From an uncultured Eubacteriales bacterium (GTDB taxonomy: Bacteria > Bacillota > Clostridia > Christensenellales > Borkfalkiaceae): a stretch of DNA of 64,000 nt. Under the pieces are notes generated by a model. It saw only the letters and a program-made list of their open reading frames with translations. It was not told the DNA's origin and did not search any database. Position numbers and translations under genes: made by a program. Below, piece after piece: positions 8,012-16,830 of this stretch. The first letter of the stretch is position 1. Every line of letters begins with the position of its first letter. Location of the stretch: positions 62,001 through 126,000 of the forward strand of contig UQHL01000005.1 of assembly GCA_900540805.1 (NCBI GenBank), in the 5' to 3' direction.

Positions 8012-10656
8012 GAATAATTCCGAAGAAAATCAAAGTAAAAAACACGGTATGGAAATGCTATTCGATGGCAGACGTAATCGTTGCGTTGATCGTGTTTGCA
8101 ATTATTTTCATTGCAATCACTTCGGGCGCGTTCGCGTTTGCCGTAATTATGGGACTGCTTGCGGTGGTAATGTTTATGCCTACGCAGGACGGCATTTTCT
8201 ATTCGTGTATCTTGGAAAACATAAAATTCCTGTTTGCGAAAAAGGTTTATACCGAAAACGCAGACAAACAGAAAGAACGCGTGGACGCGCTCTTAAACCT
8301 GAAAGACATCAAGGAAAACGGGCTTATCGAATACAGCGGCGGATACTTCGGCAGAGTAATCAAAGTCGGACAAAAGAATTTCGGTATCGAGGACGTCGTT
8401 CAGCAGAACATTGACATCGACTATCTTGCAAATGCCCTTAAAATGCTCGACGGAACGCAATGCGCGGACATTATAAAAATAGACCGTCCCGTAAACTTGG
8501 ATAACTTCGCGCAAGACCTGTTCGGCAGGCTTGCGGAAATGAAAGAAAGCGTAGACGGAGAAGAAGTCAGGGAGATAAAAACGGCTATTTTGCGTGAGCG
8601 AATCGACCGTATCGACAAGATGAATAATATCCGTAAACAGTATCTTTCGGACTATTACATCGTCGTTTACGGCAGAAACGAACTCGACCTTGAAAATACG
8701 ACGATCAACGTCGCAAGCGAAATCAATAAATGCGGATTGAACACGAAACTGCTCGGCAGAAAGGAAACGGCGATATTTTTGAAATACAGTTTTTCGCGTA
8801 ACTTCGATGAGCGTGAAATCAAGGAAATCGAAGATAATCGACTTATAGCGTGGGTAAAACCGAAAAAGGTTGAGTTCAAAGCCAACAGTTATACGATGGA
8901 CGGAACGCAAGCGGCGGTGTTTGCAATCGCGGATTATCCGTTACGAGTTCGTAACGCTTGGGGCGCGGACGTGTTCAATATACCTAACACAAAAGTGGTT
9001 CTGCACGTTAAGCCCGTGGATAAATTCAAGGCTATAAAACGTATCGACAAGTGTATCGGCGAAATGGAAACGAAACAAATCCTTTCCGAAAAGGCAAGCG
9101 AAGCGAACAGCGCGGAAACCCACAGAGAAACAATGAACGCGCTTTTAGATAGTTTACAAACGGAAAACGAGTCGCTTCTCGACGTAACGCTTACTATTAC
9201 GGCGTATAACTATCTCGACGATGATAACTACAAAAAATCAGTTCGCCGTGCGATTATGACGGGAAATTTCAAACCGTCCAACCTTTACGGCTTGCAGATA
9301 GAAGGTTTCAAATCGTCGGCAATTTCGCCTGTGAGTACGCTCAAAAACTATGAGCGAGGTATCAACAGTTCGAGCTTAGCGGCGGTGTTCCCGTTCGTCC
9401 GCACGTTCGTGATGGACGACGGCGGTATTATGCTCGGAGAGAACAAAGCAAACGGCTTTCCGTTCATTTTCAATATGTGGAAACGAGGCAACCTGTATCA
9501 GAACAGTAACGGTATGATTATAGGTAAATCTGGATCGGGTAAATCGTTCTTCTTAAAATCGCTTATCGCAAACGAGTGGGCGAACGATACGCGAGTTATT
9601 ATACTCGATCCCGAAGCCGAATATCTGACCTTAACGAAAAACTTGTCGGGAAATCTTATCGACGTCGGTAATGCGAAAGAGGGCAGAATCAACCCGTTTC
9701 ATATCTATAAAATCTTGACGGAAGACGGCTTGCCCGCCGATCCCGTGGTAACGTTCAATACGCACCTGAAAATGCTTGAAAGTTTCTTCAAGATTGTTTT
9801 CGTGGGCGCGAACAGCGACGTTATCGAACTTATAAATAACCTTGCGGTGGAAGCGTATGCGAGAAAAGGAATCTATGAAACAACGGATTGTACACAGCTC
9901 AATGCCGAGGATTTTCCGCTGTTTACCGACTTATTGGCGGTCTTACGGGAAAAGAACAAGGAAGAAACGGACGGTCTGACTTTGCGGGATATGCGGACGG
10001 CGGAGTTGTATTTGCAGAAGTTTGTAAACGGCAGATATTCGGATATTTGGAACGCGCCGTCTACGTTGAAAGTAAACGCCGACTTGATAGACTTTAACTT
10101 TCAGTCGTTGTTTGCAAACAAGAATAACACCGTAGCCAACGCGCAAATGTTGCTTGTTTTCCGTTTTATTGAGCAGGAAGTCATTAACGCAAGGGAAGCG
10201 AACAAGAGCGGGAAGAATTTGCGAACGCTTATCATCGCTGACGAGGCGCATTTGTTCATCGACGCGAAATTCCCGATTGCATTGGACTTTTTCTTTTCGA
10301 TGAGTAAGCGTATCAGAAAATACAACGGCTCGTTCATTCCCGCAACGCAGAATATAGCCGATTGGAACGCGAACGAAGAACTCCGCAGCAAGACTTCGGC
10401 AATTCTTAAAAACTCGCAGTACACCTTTATATTCAAACTGTCCGCACCTGATATGAAAGACGTTTTGGACGTTTACAAAGCGGGCGACAGTTTCAATGCG
10501 GATGAGCAGAGAATGATTATCTCGGCGGTAACGGGACAGGTGTTTTTCATCGGCTCGACCGAACTTCGTACCAACGTGAAGATTACGACGGGCGAATATA
10601 TCAAGAGCTTGTTTGAAGATAAAACAGGCGAAAATTACAATAAGGAGGGCAATTAA
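8008..10656 (+). CDS. VirB4-type conjugation ATPase (ICE1)
   Basis: An 882-residue motor ATPase of the type IV secretion system. A short PrgI-like two-helix membrane segment (residues 14-55) is fused to the N-terminus, which explains the absence of a separate PrgI gene here. Walker A GKSGSGKSFF lies near residue 505, followed by ILDPEAEY, and Walker B IIADEAHLFIDAKFP near residue 745, with an ATQN sensor segment after it. Complete and in frame; starts by ATGA overlap with the VirB6-like gene, and the adhesin gene starts immediately after its stop. Confidence 0.93.
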   Translation: MRIIPKKIKVKNTVWKCYSMADVIVALIVFAIIFIAITSGAFAFAVIMGLLAVVMFMPTQDGIFYSCILENIKFLFAKKVYTENADKQKERVDALLNLKDIKENGLIEYSGGYFGRVIKVGQKNFGIEDVVQQNIDIDYLANALKMLDGTQCADIIKIDRPVNLDNFAQDLFGRLAEMKESVDGEEVREIKTAILRERIDRIDKMNNIRKQYLSDYYIVVYGRNELDLENTTINVASEINKCGLNTKLLGRKETAIFLKYSFSRNFDEREIKEIEDNRLIAWVKPKKVEFKANSYTMDGTQAAVFAIADYPLRVRNAWGADVFNIPNTKVVLHVKPVDKFKAIKRIDKCIGEMETKQILSEKASEANSAETHRETMNALLDSLQTENESLLDVTLTITAYNYLDDDNYKKSVRRAIMTGNFKPSNLYGLQIEGFKSSAISPVSTLKNYERGINSSSLAAVFPFVRTFVMDDGGIMLGENKANGFPFIFNMWKRGNLYQNSNGMIIGKSGSGKSFFLKSLIANEWANDTRVIILDPEAEYLTLTKNLSGNLIDVGNAKEGRINPFHIYKILTEDGLPADPVVTFNTHLKMLESFFKIVFVGANSDVIELINNLAVEAYARKGIYETTDCTQLNAEDFPLFTDLLAVLREKNKEETDGLTLRDMRTAELYLQKFVNGRYSDIWNAPSTLKVNADLIDFNFQSLFANKNNTVANAQMLLVFRFIEQEVINAREANKSGKNLRTLIIADEAHLFIDAKFPIALDFFFSMSKRIRKYNGSFIPATQNIADWNANEELRSKTSAILKNSQYTFIFKLSAPDMKDVLDVYKAGDSFNADEQRMIISAVTGQVFFIGSTELRTNVKITTGEYIKSLFEDKTGENYNKEGN

Positions 10657-13600
10657 GTGGTAAAAACCAAAAGAAAAAGCATTTTACGAACGCTGTTGTG
10701 TGCCGTGTTCGCGCTGTGTTTTGCGGTAGGCTTGTCAAGTCTGTTTGCAAACGGCACGACTGCGTATGCGGCAACCACGCCGAAATATACCGTCAAGTTT
10801 AATTGGTCTACGAAAACCACAACGGGAACGGGCGGTGGAACGGGAAGCAATACGGCAAGCGGTTCAGGCGTAAGTTACAGTATGCAAACAGGACAATATA
10901 GTTTTGTGGACTATTCGGTAACGCTTTACGGCAGCTCGTCGTCGGGAACGGGAACGTTTGAAAGCGGCAGTTATATCGGCTCGAACTCGGTCAACGTCAT
11001 TATAAATTCTTCTGTAAAAATCCCAACAACCATTTCGGGTAACGGAACTACGGTAGCAAAAGGAAACAATAATTCGTTTTCGCTTTCTAACCTTGCAGAC
11101 GGTACATATACGGTAACTTCGAGTTTTAGCGCAGGATGGGCAACAAGCCCGCGTTCGGGTATCGGCAAATCATATTCGTTCACGTTTCAGTTCAAGGTAG
11201 ATAGCACCGCGCCTACAATGAATAACGTTTCGACTTCGTCTACGGGTAAATACACGAACTCGTCTACATACGTTTCGGCTTCCGATTCGATGAGCGGCGT
11301 GGAGTGTATTTATATGAAAACGCCTGGCAACAGCAGTTACGGTAATATGGGTACGTCTACTACGGTATCTTCGTCAGGGATGAACGGTTTGTATTCTTTC
11401 TATGCAAAAGATAAGGCGGGCAATACTTCAAGAACATATTTTCTGTATCTCGATACCGTAAAACCCACGGGAAAGATTAAGAACAGTAACGGTACGGAAA
11501 TTACGGGAAGTTACACGAATCAGACGTTTTCCTATTCGGCAACGGACAGCGGGAGCGGAATCAGTTACTTACAATATAAAAAGCCGGGCAGTTCGTCTTG
11601 GTTGACCTATACGTCGGGAACAAGTATTTCCGCAAGCGCGGCAAGCGGAACGTATCAGTTCAGAGCTGTAGATAAAGCGGGTAACATTTCCGCGACGAAA
11701 AGCATTACGATTGATTCTTCAAAGCCGACAATGACTTTATATTCGGGAGATGTTTCGGTATCGAACGGATTCAAAAGCATAGCAAACTATATCAAGGCAA
11801 CGGCGACGGACAGCGGAAGCGGCGTGAAAACGATTTATGTAAAGAAACCCGGCGCGTCGAGTTATACCGAATACGCAAGCGGAACGCAACTGACGGCAGA
11901 CGGCGCGTATTCGTTCTATTGCGTGGATAACGCGGGGAACGCTTCGCAAACCTATACGATTTCGATGGATCACACAAGACCTACGATTACAAGTTCGGTC
12001 GGCGGGTTCGGGAAAACGTTGAAAGACGGGTTTACAGTAACCGCTTCGGATAATTACAGCGGCGTAACGCTGTATTACAAAACGCCGAACAGCGCTTCGT
12101 TTGTGGCAAGCACAACTTCAAGCGTCGTCTTTTCCAAAACGGCGGTAAACGGCACTTACGTGTTTTATGCGGTGGACGGTTTTCGCAACAGGAGCGATAC
12201 TTGTTATATGTATATGAGTATCGACGCGCCCGAAGCAACGATAGTAAGGTCGGACAACAGTCATAAAGTTTGCGTGATTTGGACGGCAAGTAACTGCTAT
12301 GCAACGTTGAACGGGAAAAGTTATACAAGCGGAACTTGGATTGAACAGGAAGGCGAGTATACATTCGTCATCACGAACGACGCCAACCGTTCTTCAACGT
12401 ATAAATTCACGGTAGATCACTACTATGCAAGGTATTCTATGGTTGCTCCGACCTGTACGCAAAAGGGTTATACAATATATAAATGCACGGGCTGCGGCGA
12501 CAGTTATAACGGAGATTATACCGAAGCCAAAGGACACGACTACGAAAGTAAAATCGTAAAACCGACTTGTACTGCGCAGGGCTATACGAGGTTCACTTGT
12601 AAGACCTGCGGCAATACCTATACGGATAACTTTGTCGAAGCCGAAGGACATCGATACGGCGAGTGGACAACCGTAAAAGAGCCTACCTGCGTAGACTTGG
12701 GAAAAGACGAGAGAACGTGTTTGGTATGTTCTTACGTTGACGAAAAGGATATAGACGCGCTCGGTCATAGTTATAAAGACATCGTTGTAGATCCGTCCTG
12801 TACGGAACGCGGAAATACTATCCACGAGTGCGAAAGGTGCGGTCATACCTATACGGACTCTTACACAGACGCAACGGGACACGATTTCGGAGAATGGACA
12901 AGTCTGACAAAACCGACTTGTACGGCGAGCGGCGTAGAGCAAAGGAAATGCACGAGCTGTCCGCAGACCGAAACGAAAATCGTAAGCCCGCTCGGTCATA
13001 ATTATAAGGCGGAAGTTGTAGAACCGACTTGTTTGGAACAAGGCTACACAACGCATATTTGTTCGCGTTGTGGGACGGGATATAACGATACGTTCGTGCC
13101 GCCGCTCGGACACGACTATGAGGAAATCGAAGTTGCGCCGACCTGCACGGAAGAAGGTTATCGCGGAAAGAAATGCCGCCGTTGCGAAGATTGCGTAAAG
13201 ACGGAAATTCTGAAAGCGATCGGACATAAATTCACCGATTCCTATTTCATTGCAACTTGCGAGGACGAAGGTTATACGCTTCATACCTGCCTGTCTTGCG
13301 GAAACGAATATAAAGACAACATCGTTCCGGCAACCGGACACGATTATGAAACGGAAGTCGTGCGCGAACCGCATTGCGAAACGGAAGGCGAGAGAAAATT
13401 CCATTGCACGAAGTGCGAGAAAGAGTATTATTCGGATATTCCCGCAACGGGGCATAACTACGAACTCACGGGAACGGAAGAAGTAAACGGCGAAAATATC
13501 CGTACTTACGTTTGCACGAACTGCGGAGCAATTACTACGCAGAATATGGGCGAGCAGTATGAACAGGTATCTTCGTATATCGGATATTTGTTCGGTCAAT

Positions 13601-13812
13601 ATCAGCCCTATATGTGGTGGGTGCTATTAGCGACCGCAGGCGTATGGAGTTTCGTGATGGGCGTATTCTTTGCGATTGCGCAGAAGAACGAAGATAAAGA
13701 AAAGGCAAGAAAAATGATTAAAAATTACGTCATCGGACTTGTCGTCATCTTTGCAATTCTCGTTGCTTGTCCGTATCTTGTAAAAGGGATCGCGGCATTG
13801 ATTGCGGGGTAA
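10657..13812 (+). CDS. Giant adhesin with Ig-like and Cys/His repeats and a VirB2/pilin-like C-terminal domain
   Basis: A 1051-residue protein read from GTG 10657 (GGAGGGCAATTAA before it). A signal peptide ends near residue 40 (TTAYA-A). Residues about 180-560 hold four to five Ig-like repeats with recurring D..PT, SG(V/I), KPG and YxFYAxDxAGN motifs. Residues about 590-940 hold nine copies of the Cys/His repeat also found in the protein at 5043-6434. The last about 70 residues carry two membrane helices around AQKNEDKEKARKMIKNYVIG, matching HKNEEKINARDMVKNLIIG of the small pilin-like protein at 6438-6728. So an adhesin is fused to a pilin or channel-like anchor. Likely a mating-pair adhesin; binding partner unknown. 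Confidence 0.82.
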   Translation: MVKTKRKSILRTLLCAVFALCFAVGLSSLFANGTTAYAATTPKYTVKFNWSTKTTTGTGGGTGSNTASGSGVSYSMQTGQYSFVDYSVTLYGSSSSGTGTFESGSYIGSNSVNVIINSSVKIPTTISGNGTTVAKGNNNSFSLSNLADGTYTVTSSFSAGWATSPRSGIGKSYSFTFQFKVDSTAPTMNNVSTSSTGKYTNSSTYVSASDSMSGVECIYMKTPGNSSYGNMGTSTTVSSSGMNGLYSFYAKDKAGNTSRTYFLYLDTVKPTGKIKNSNGTEITGSYTNQTFSYSATDSGSGISYLQYKKPGSSSWLTYTSGTSISASAASGTYQFRAVDKAGNISATKSITIDSSKPTMTLYSGDVSVSNGFKSIANYIKATATDSGSGVKTIYVKKPGASSYTEYASGTQLTADGAYSFYCVDNAGNASQTYTISMDHTRPTITSSVGGFGKTLKDGFTVTASDNYSGVTLYYKTPNSASFVASTTSSVVFSKTAVNGTYVFYAVDGFRNRSDTCYMYMSIDAPEATIVRSDNSHKVCVIWTASNCYATLNGKSYTSGTWIEQEGEYTFVITNDANRSSTYKFTVDHYYARYSMVAPTCTQKGYTIYKCTGCGDSYNGDYTEAKGHDYESKIVKPTCTAQGYTRFTCKTCGNTYTDNFVEAEGHRYGEWTTVKEPTCVDLGKDERTCLVCSYVDEKDIDALGHSYKDIVVDPSCTERGNTIHECERCGHTYTDSYTDATGHDFGEWTSLTKPTCTASGVEQRKCTSCPQTETKIVSPLGHNYKAEVVEPTCLEQGYTTHICSRCGTGYNDTFVPPLGHDYEEIEVAPTCTEEGYRGKKCRRCEDCVKTEILKAIGHKFTDSYFIATCEDEGYTLHTCLSCGNEYKDNIVPATGHDYETEVVREPHCETEGERKFHCTKCEKEYYSDIPATGHNYELTGTEEVNGENIRTYVCTNCGAITTQNMGEQYEQVSSYIGYLFGQYQPYMWWVLLATAGVWSFVMGVFFAIAQKNEDKEKARKMIKNYVIGLVVIFAILVACPYLVKGIAALIAG

Positions 13813-13859
13813 AAAGACAAGGTTTTACAAAAAATTCAATTTCAGGGCGAGAAATCGGC

Positions 13860-13916
13860 TTGACAACACACTCAACTTGTGATATTATTATAGTGCAAAT
13901 AAAAAGAATATTGCAC
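13860..13916 (+). promoter_or_regulatory. Promoter and operator of the AbiE toxin-antitoxin operon
   Basis: TTGACA (13860-13865), 17-base spacer, TATTAT (13883-13888). Just downstream is the inverted repeat GTGCAA (13893-13898) / TTGCAC (13911-13916), well placed for repression. AbiEi antitoxins are known to bind inverted repeats and repress their own operon, so this is the likely operator. Confidence 0.7.
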
Positions 13917-13946
13917 GCATAAAATATCATAAGGAGGTGCGCAACA

Positions 13947-14585
13947 ATGACTGTTATGCAATATATAGACGAATTTGTTCGGAAAGCGGAATTGAGAGTT
14001 CCATTGTATACGAACGAGATTTACGAGTATGTAAAAACAAAGTTACCCGACACGGATAAAGCAACGTTTAATATGACTTTGCAACGTTATGAAAAGCGTA
14101 ATCCCGACTTTGTGCGTTACCAGAAAGGTGTTTACTACAAAACGGTGCATACGCCTTTCGGCGTTGCGGGAATCGACACAACCGAGCTTATTAAAAGAAC
14201 GTATCTTGTAAACGGCGATGAGGTAATCGGATACGAGTCCGGACCGTCTTATATGAATAAGATAGGGCTTACGACGCAAATGCCGAATATGACTTATATA
14301 GTAACCACGCGAACGAGATATACGACGGAAGATAAAAAAGACGGAATCTATCTTATAAAACCCGTTATTCAGATCAATCGGGATAATTACAGATATTTGC
14401 AACTACTTGATATGCTTGACAATAAGATGAAAGTCAAAATCGAAGCGGATAACTACCGAGAGATTTTAAGAAAACAAATCTGCACGTTCGGTTTGAGTTT
14501 TGAACGGCTTATAGGGTACGCGAAGTATTACAATAACAATAATGTGTATGCGGGGCTTTCGGAGCTTGCGAGAGGAGTAAACTGA
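13947..14585 (+). CDS. AbiEi-type antitoxin / DUF6088 family transcriptional regulator
   Basis: A 212-residue protein with an N-terminal winged-helix region (residues 5-75, including FVRYQKGVYYK at the wing) and a C-terminal domain containing GYESGPSYMNKIGLTTQMP, which matches AbiEi/DUF6088 regulators. In the AbiE type IV system the antitoxin counters the nucleotidyltransferase toxin and represses the operon. The next gene starts one base after its stop and encodes the matching toxin. Start at ATG 13947 after AAGGAGGTG. As ICE1 cargo it could stabilise the element or block phage infection; which of these is not shown. Confidence 0.85.
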   Translation: MTVMQYIDEFVRKAELRVPLYTNEIYEYVKTKLPDTDKATFNMTLQRYEKRNPDFVRYQKGVYYKTVHTPFGVAGIDTTELIKRTYLVNGDEVIGYESGPSYMNKIGLTTQMPNMTYIVTTRTRYTTEDKKDGIYLIKPVIQINRDNYRYLQLLDMLDNKMKVKIEADNYREILRKQICTFGLSFERLIGYAKYYNNNNVYAGLSELARGVN

Positions 14586-14586
14586 T

Positions 14587-15543
14587 ATGAAGTTACATTT
14601 AGATAAAGCGGCATTTCAACTTGTAGTGGACGATATATCGAAGAAATGTTCCGTTCGACGCGACGTTTTGGAAAAAGATTATTACGTTACGCTTTTACTG
14701 AAAGAGTTGTCGGAAAAGGAACATCAGGCGTATGCTTATTTTAAGGGCGGCACAGCACTTTATAAAGCATTGAAATCTATTCGCAGGTTTTCGGAAGATA
14801 TAGACATTACGGTGTATATCGAAGATTGTCCTACGGCAAGTCAGGCGAAAAAGCGACTTGAAAATGCCACGCTGAAATTCAGTTGCCTTGAAAAAGGGGA
14901 AACACTTGAAAATCATCGCGGAAGCATTACTTGCGAGTATCTTTACGAGTCGATGTATGCGCTTGATAAAGACGACGCGTTACAACGCTTCGGCAAAGTG
15001 AAAATAGAAGCCACGAGCTTTACAGTAAGCGAGCCGACCGACAGAATAACGATTGCGCCGCACCTTTATGAGCTTGCAAGCGAAGAACAGCAAAAGATAA
15101 TGCGTGAAGTGTATAGCGTAGAACCGTTTGAAATCGAAACGATTTCGCTTGAAAGAATTTTTATCGACAAGGTGTTTGCCGCGCAGTTTTACTTTGAACG
15201 GAAAGATTACAGCGACGTTGCAAAGCACGTTTACGATTTAACCGTGCTTCTCGATAACGAACAGATCAGAGCGTTCCTGAATGACGAAAAACGCGTTCTT
15301 AAAGTAATAGGGTATAAACGCAAAGAGGAATTGAACCGCAAAGGCGGCGTTGCCGCAGATATGCAAATAGCAAACTTCGATTATTTCCGAGGACTTGACG
15401 GGAACAAAGAGTTTGAAATCGCGTTCGATGAAATGCAACGGATTTATGTATTCAACGAGCAAGACAAATTAAGCAAGGAAACTGTTTCAGCCGCTATTTC
15501 CAAGTTGCGAGAGATTATGGATATAGAGTGGGACAGAAAATGA
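14587..15543 (+). CDS. AbiEii/AbiGii-type nucleotidyltransferase toxin
   Basis: A 318-residue toxin of the AbiEii family. The polymerase-beta-type nucleotidyltransferase signature is present: FKGGTALYKAL near residue 55 and the acidic pair SEDIDITVY near residue 72, followed by ETISLERIFIDKVFA, the conserved E..K segment near residue 193. These enzymes transfer nucleotides, for some members onto tRNA, and stop growth. It directly follows the AbiEi gene. Catalytic residues look intact, so the toxin is probably active. A clear terminator follows. Confidence 0.88.
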   Translation: MKLHLDKAAFQLVVDDISKKCSVRRDVLEKDYYVTLLLKELSEKEHQAYAYFKGGTALYKALKSIRRFSEDIDITVYIEDCPTASQAKKRLENATLKFSCLEKGETLENHRGSITCEYLYESMYALDKDDALQRFGKVKIEATSFTVSEPTDRITIAPHLYELASEEQQKIMREVYSVEPFEIETISLERIFIDKVFAAQFYFERKDYSDVAKHVYDLTVLLDNEQIRAFLNDEKRVLKVIGYKRKEELNRKGGVAADMQIANFDYFRGLDGNKEFEIAFDEMQRIYVFNEQDKLSKETVSAAISKLREIMDIEWDRK

Positions 15544-15563
15544 CAAATAAATAATTAAGGAAT

Positions 15564-15591
15564 AAGGAACGTTCTTCGGAGCGTTCCTTTT
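15564..15591 (+). terminator. Terminator of the AbiE operon
   Basis: AAGGAACG (15564-15571) pairs with CGTTCCTT (15582-15589) and ends in TTTTC, 20 bases after the toxin stop codon. The following 100 bases to the next promoter show no gene. Confidence 0.8.
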
Positions 15592-15697
15592 CTATACCGA
15601 AAATGTACAAAAACTATGTAAATACCTATAGTTTTAGTGTAAAATCGGTTTTACGGACAGATTCTGAAAATAATTTATGAAAAGTAATCAAAACAGC

Positions 15698-15726
15698 TTG
15701 ACAATATCGTGCTATCACGATATAAT
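15698..15726 (+). promoter_or_regulatory. Promoter with an operator palindrome inside the spacer
   Basis: TTGACA (15698-15703) and TATAAT (15721-15726) are spaced by exactly 17 bases. The spacer is a palindrome, ATATCGTG-CTAT-CACGATAT (15704-15723). A consensus promoter with an operator between its boxes points to tight repression of the following TnpV-to-recombinase module. Confidence 0.78.
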
Positions 15727-15756
15727 AAAGACGAAGAAACCAAAGGAGGTGCTTTT

Positions 15757-16113
15757 ATGAACGTAGAAGCGGTAATCAAAAAGGCTGAGTCGGACGAAGG
15801 TTTGACGGTAAAGGAGATTAAGGTTTATCAGAAGGCGGTAAAGCCTGTAAAACACGTTTACGGGAAATACGGCACTCTCGCTAAACGGTATTTGGAGGAT
15901 AAAGGAATCGATTGGACGATAGCGAATCTTCCCGAATACCTGCACGGCGTAGACAGAGCCGCCGATGAACTGTACGAAACGATGTACGAAAAGTTCTCGA
16001 AAGAAGAGCGTTTCAAAAAGTCGGCGGACTTTATGGAAAATCTGAAACGGGAAACGGAAATGCAACGGCTTATCGAAGAAGAAATCTTAAACGAAATCGT
16101 TTACGTCAAATAA
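15757..16113 (+). CDS. TnpV family transposon-encoded protein (ICE1)
   Basis: A 118-residue protein starting at ATG 15757 after AAAGGAGGTG. The segment YGKYGTLAKRYLE near residues 34-46, followed by a two-helix region ending in a MYEKF segment, is the pattern of TnpV proteins carried by clostridial conjugative and mobilizable elements. The function of TnpV is not known; it usually accompanies the recombinase. Here it leads a module of small genes ending in the split integrase and is driven by an operator-controlled promoter. Rich in Lys and Glu; no catalytic motif seen. Confidence 0.72.
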   Translation: MNVEAVIKKAESDEGLTVKEIKVYQKAVKPVKHVYGKYGTLAKRYLEDKGIDWTIANLPEYLHGVDRAADELYETMYEKFSKEERFKKSADFMENLKRETEMQRLIEEEILNEIVYVK

Positions 16114-16124
16114 GGAGGCAGAAT

Positions 16125-16259
16125 ATGAAAGCGTTAAAAGTTACGGGAAAGGTTATAGGCACTATCGGAAGATACACGCTTGCGGGCGCGCTCATTTTAG
16201 GGCATTTTATAATGAGCATTATAGGTGCGTTGATTTGTGCAATCACTTCGCAGGGGTGA
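16125..16259 (+). CDS. Small hydrophobic protein, 44 residues
   Basis: ATG 16125 follows AAGGAGGCAG at good spacing, 11 bases after the TnpV stop. The 44 residues start with a basic segment (MKALKVTGKVIG) and continue into one or two hydrophobic stretches, so this is a single-pass membrane peptide. Function unknown. The strong ribosome site and tight operon spacing support that it is translated. Confidence 0.55.
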   Translation: MKALKVTGKVIGTIGRYTLAGALILGHFIMSIIGALICAITSQG

Positions 16260-16265
16260 GCGTTG

Positions 16266-16586
16266 ATGGAAAGAGTTGCAATTTATGATCGCAGTTGTAT
16301 CGGTGACGTATCGATAACGGTCGAACGGTTGAAATCTTTTGCGGAACAAAACGGTTTGACCGTAACGGAAGTCTACAAAGATGAAAAATATAGCGGATTG
16401 AATGAAAATCGTCTCGCTTATCGCAAAATGTTGTCGGATGCAAAACTCGGAAAGTATGATATAATACTTGTAAGAGATTTTTCAAGGATTTCAAGAAGTG
16501 TTTTTACTTTATTGAAAGTCAAAAAAGCATTGGAGAATATGGGTATAAAAATATACGATTGCGGGTATGCCGCACAAGCGAGGTAG
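16266..16586 (+). CDS. Stand-alone serine-recombinase catalytic domain
   Basis: A 107-residue protein holding only the resolvase N-terminal domain: YDRS with the catalytic Ser at residue 10, and VRDFSRISR supplying the active-site arginines near residues 70-78. There is no helix-turn-helix or large-recombinase C-terminal region. The start is ATG 16266. It lies two genes ahead of the large serine recombinase of ICE1. It could be a regulator or heteromeric partner of the integrase rather than an active enzyme, since it lacks a DNA-binding part; that is inference. Confidence 0.75.
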   Translation: MERVAIYDRSCIGDVSITVERLKSFAEQNGLTVTEVYKDEKYSGLNENRLAYRKMLSDAKLGKYDIILVRDFSRISRSVFTLLKVKKALENMGIKIYDCGYAAQAR

Positions 16587-16590
16587 GACG

Positions 16591-16815
16591 ATGATACAAC
16601 GATTGACACCAAAACAACGTGCAAGACGAAAATATGAAGTCGCTCACAAGGAAGAACGTGAACAGGCGACGAAACAGTTTAATACAAGACTTCCGAGTGA
16701 CGAGTATGAGGAAATCGTCACATTTCTTAAAAAGCACGGGATTCCGAAAGTTGACTTAATCCGCATAGGATACGGAACGCTTTTGGAAAACTACAAAGAG
16801 ATCAAACAAAAATAA
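16591..16815 (+). CDS. Small basic protein, possible ribbon-helix-helix DNA binder
   Basis: A 74-residue protein starting at ATG 16591 (AGGTAGGACG before it), four bases after the stand-alone recombinase domain. The first 25 residues are very basic (LTPKQRARRKYE). Residues 33-70, QFNTRLPSDEYEEIVTFLKK followed by a second helix, resemble a short strand plus two helices as in Arc-type repressors. It is a candidate for the repressor that binds the palindrome at 15704-15723. Function not demonstrated. Confidence 0.55.
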   Translation: MIQRLTPKQRARRKYEVAHKEEREQATKQFNTRLPSDEYEEIVTFLKKHGIPKVDLIRIGYGTLLENYKEIKQK

Positions 16816-16830
16816 CTGATTAGCTGTAAA

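Noticed and set aside
12420..13480. Periodic repeats considered as a CRISPR array
   Set aside because: The period is about 95 bases, the units vary at DNA level and code for a protein repeat; no constant repeat with unique spacers, no cas genes.
12394..13599. 401-codon open frame on the minus strand opposite the adhesin
   Set aside because: It is antisense to the repeated Cys/His region; the openness comes from codon bias and the repeats. No ribosome site and no protein pattern.
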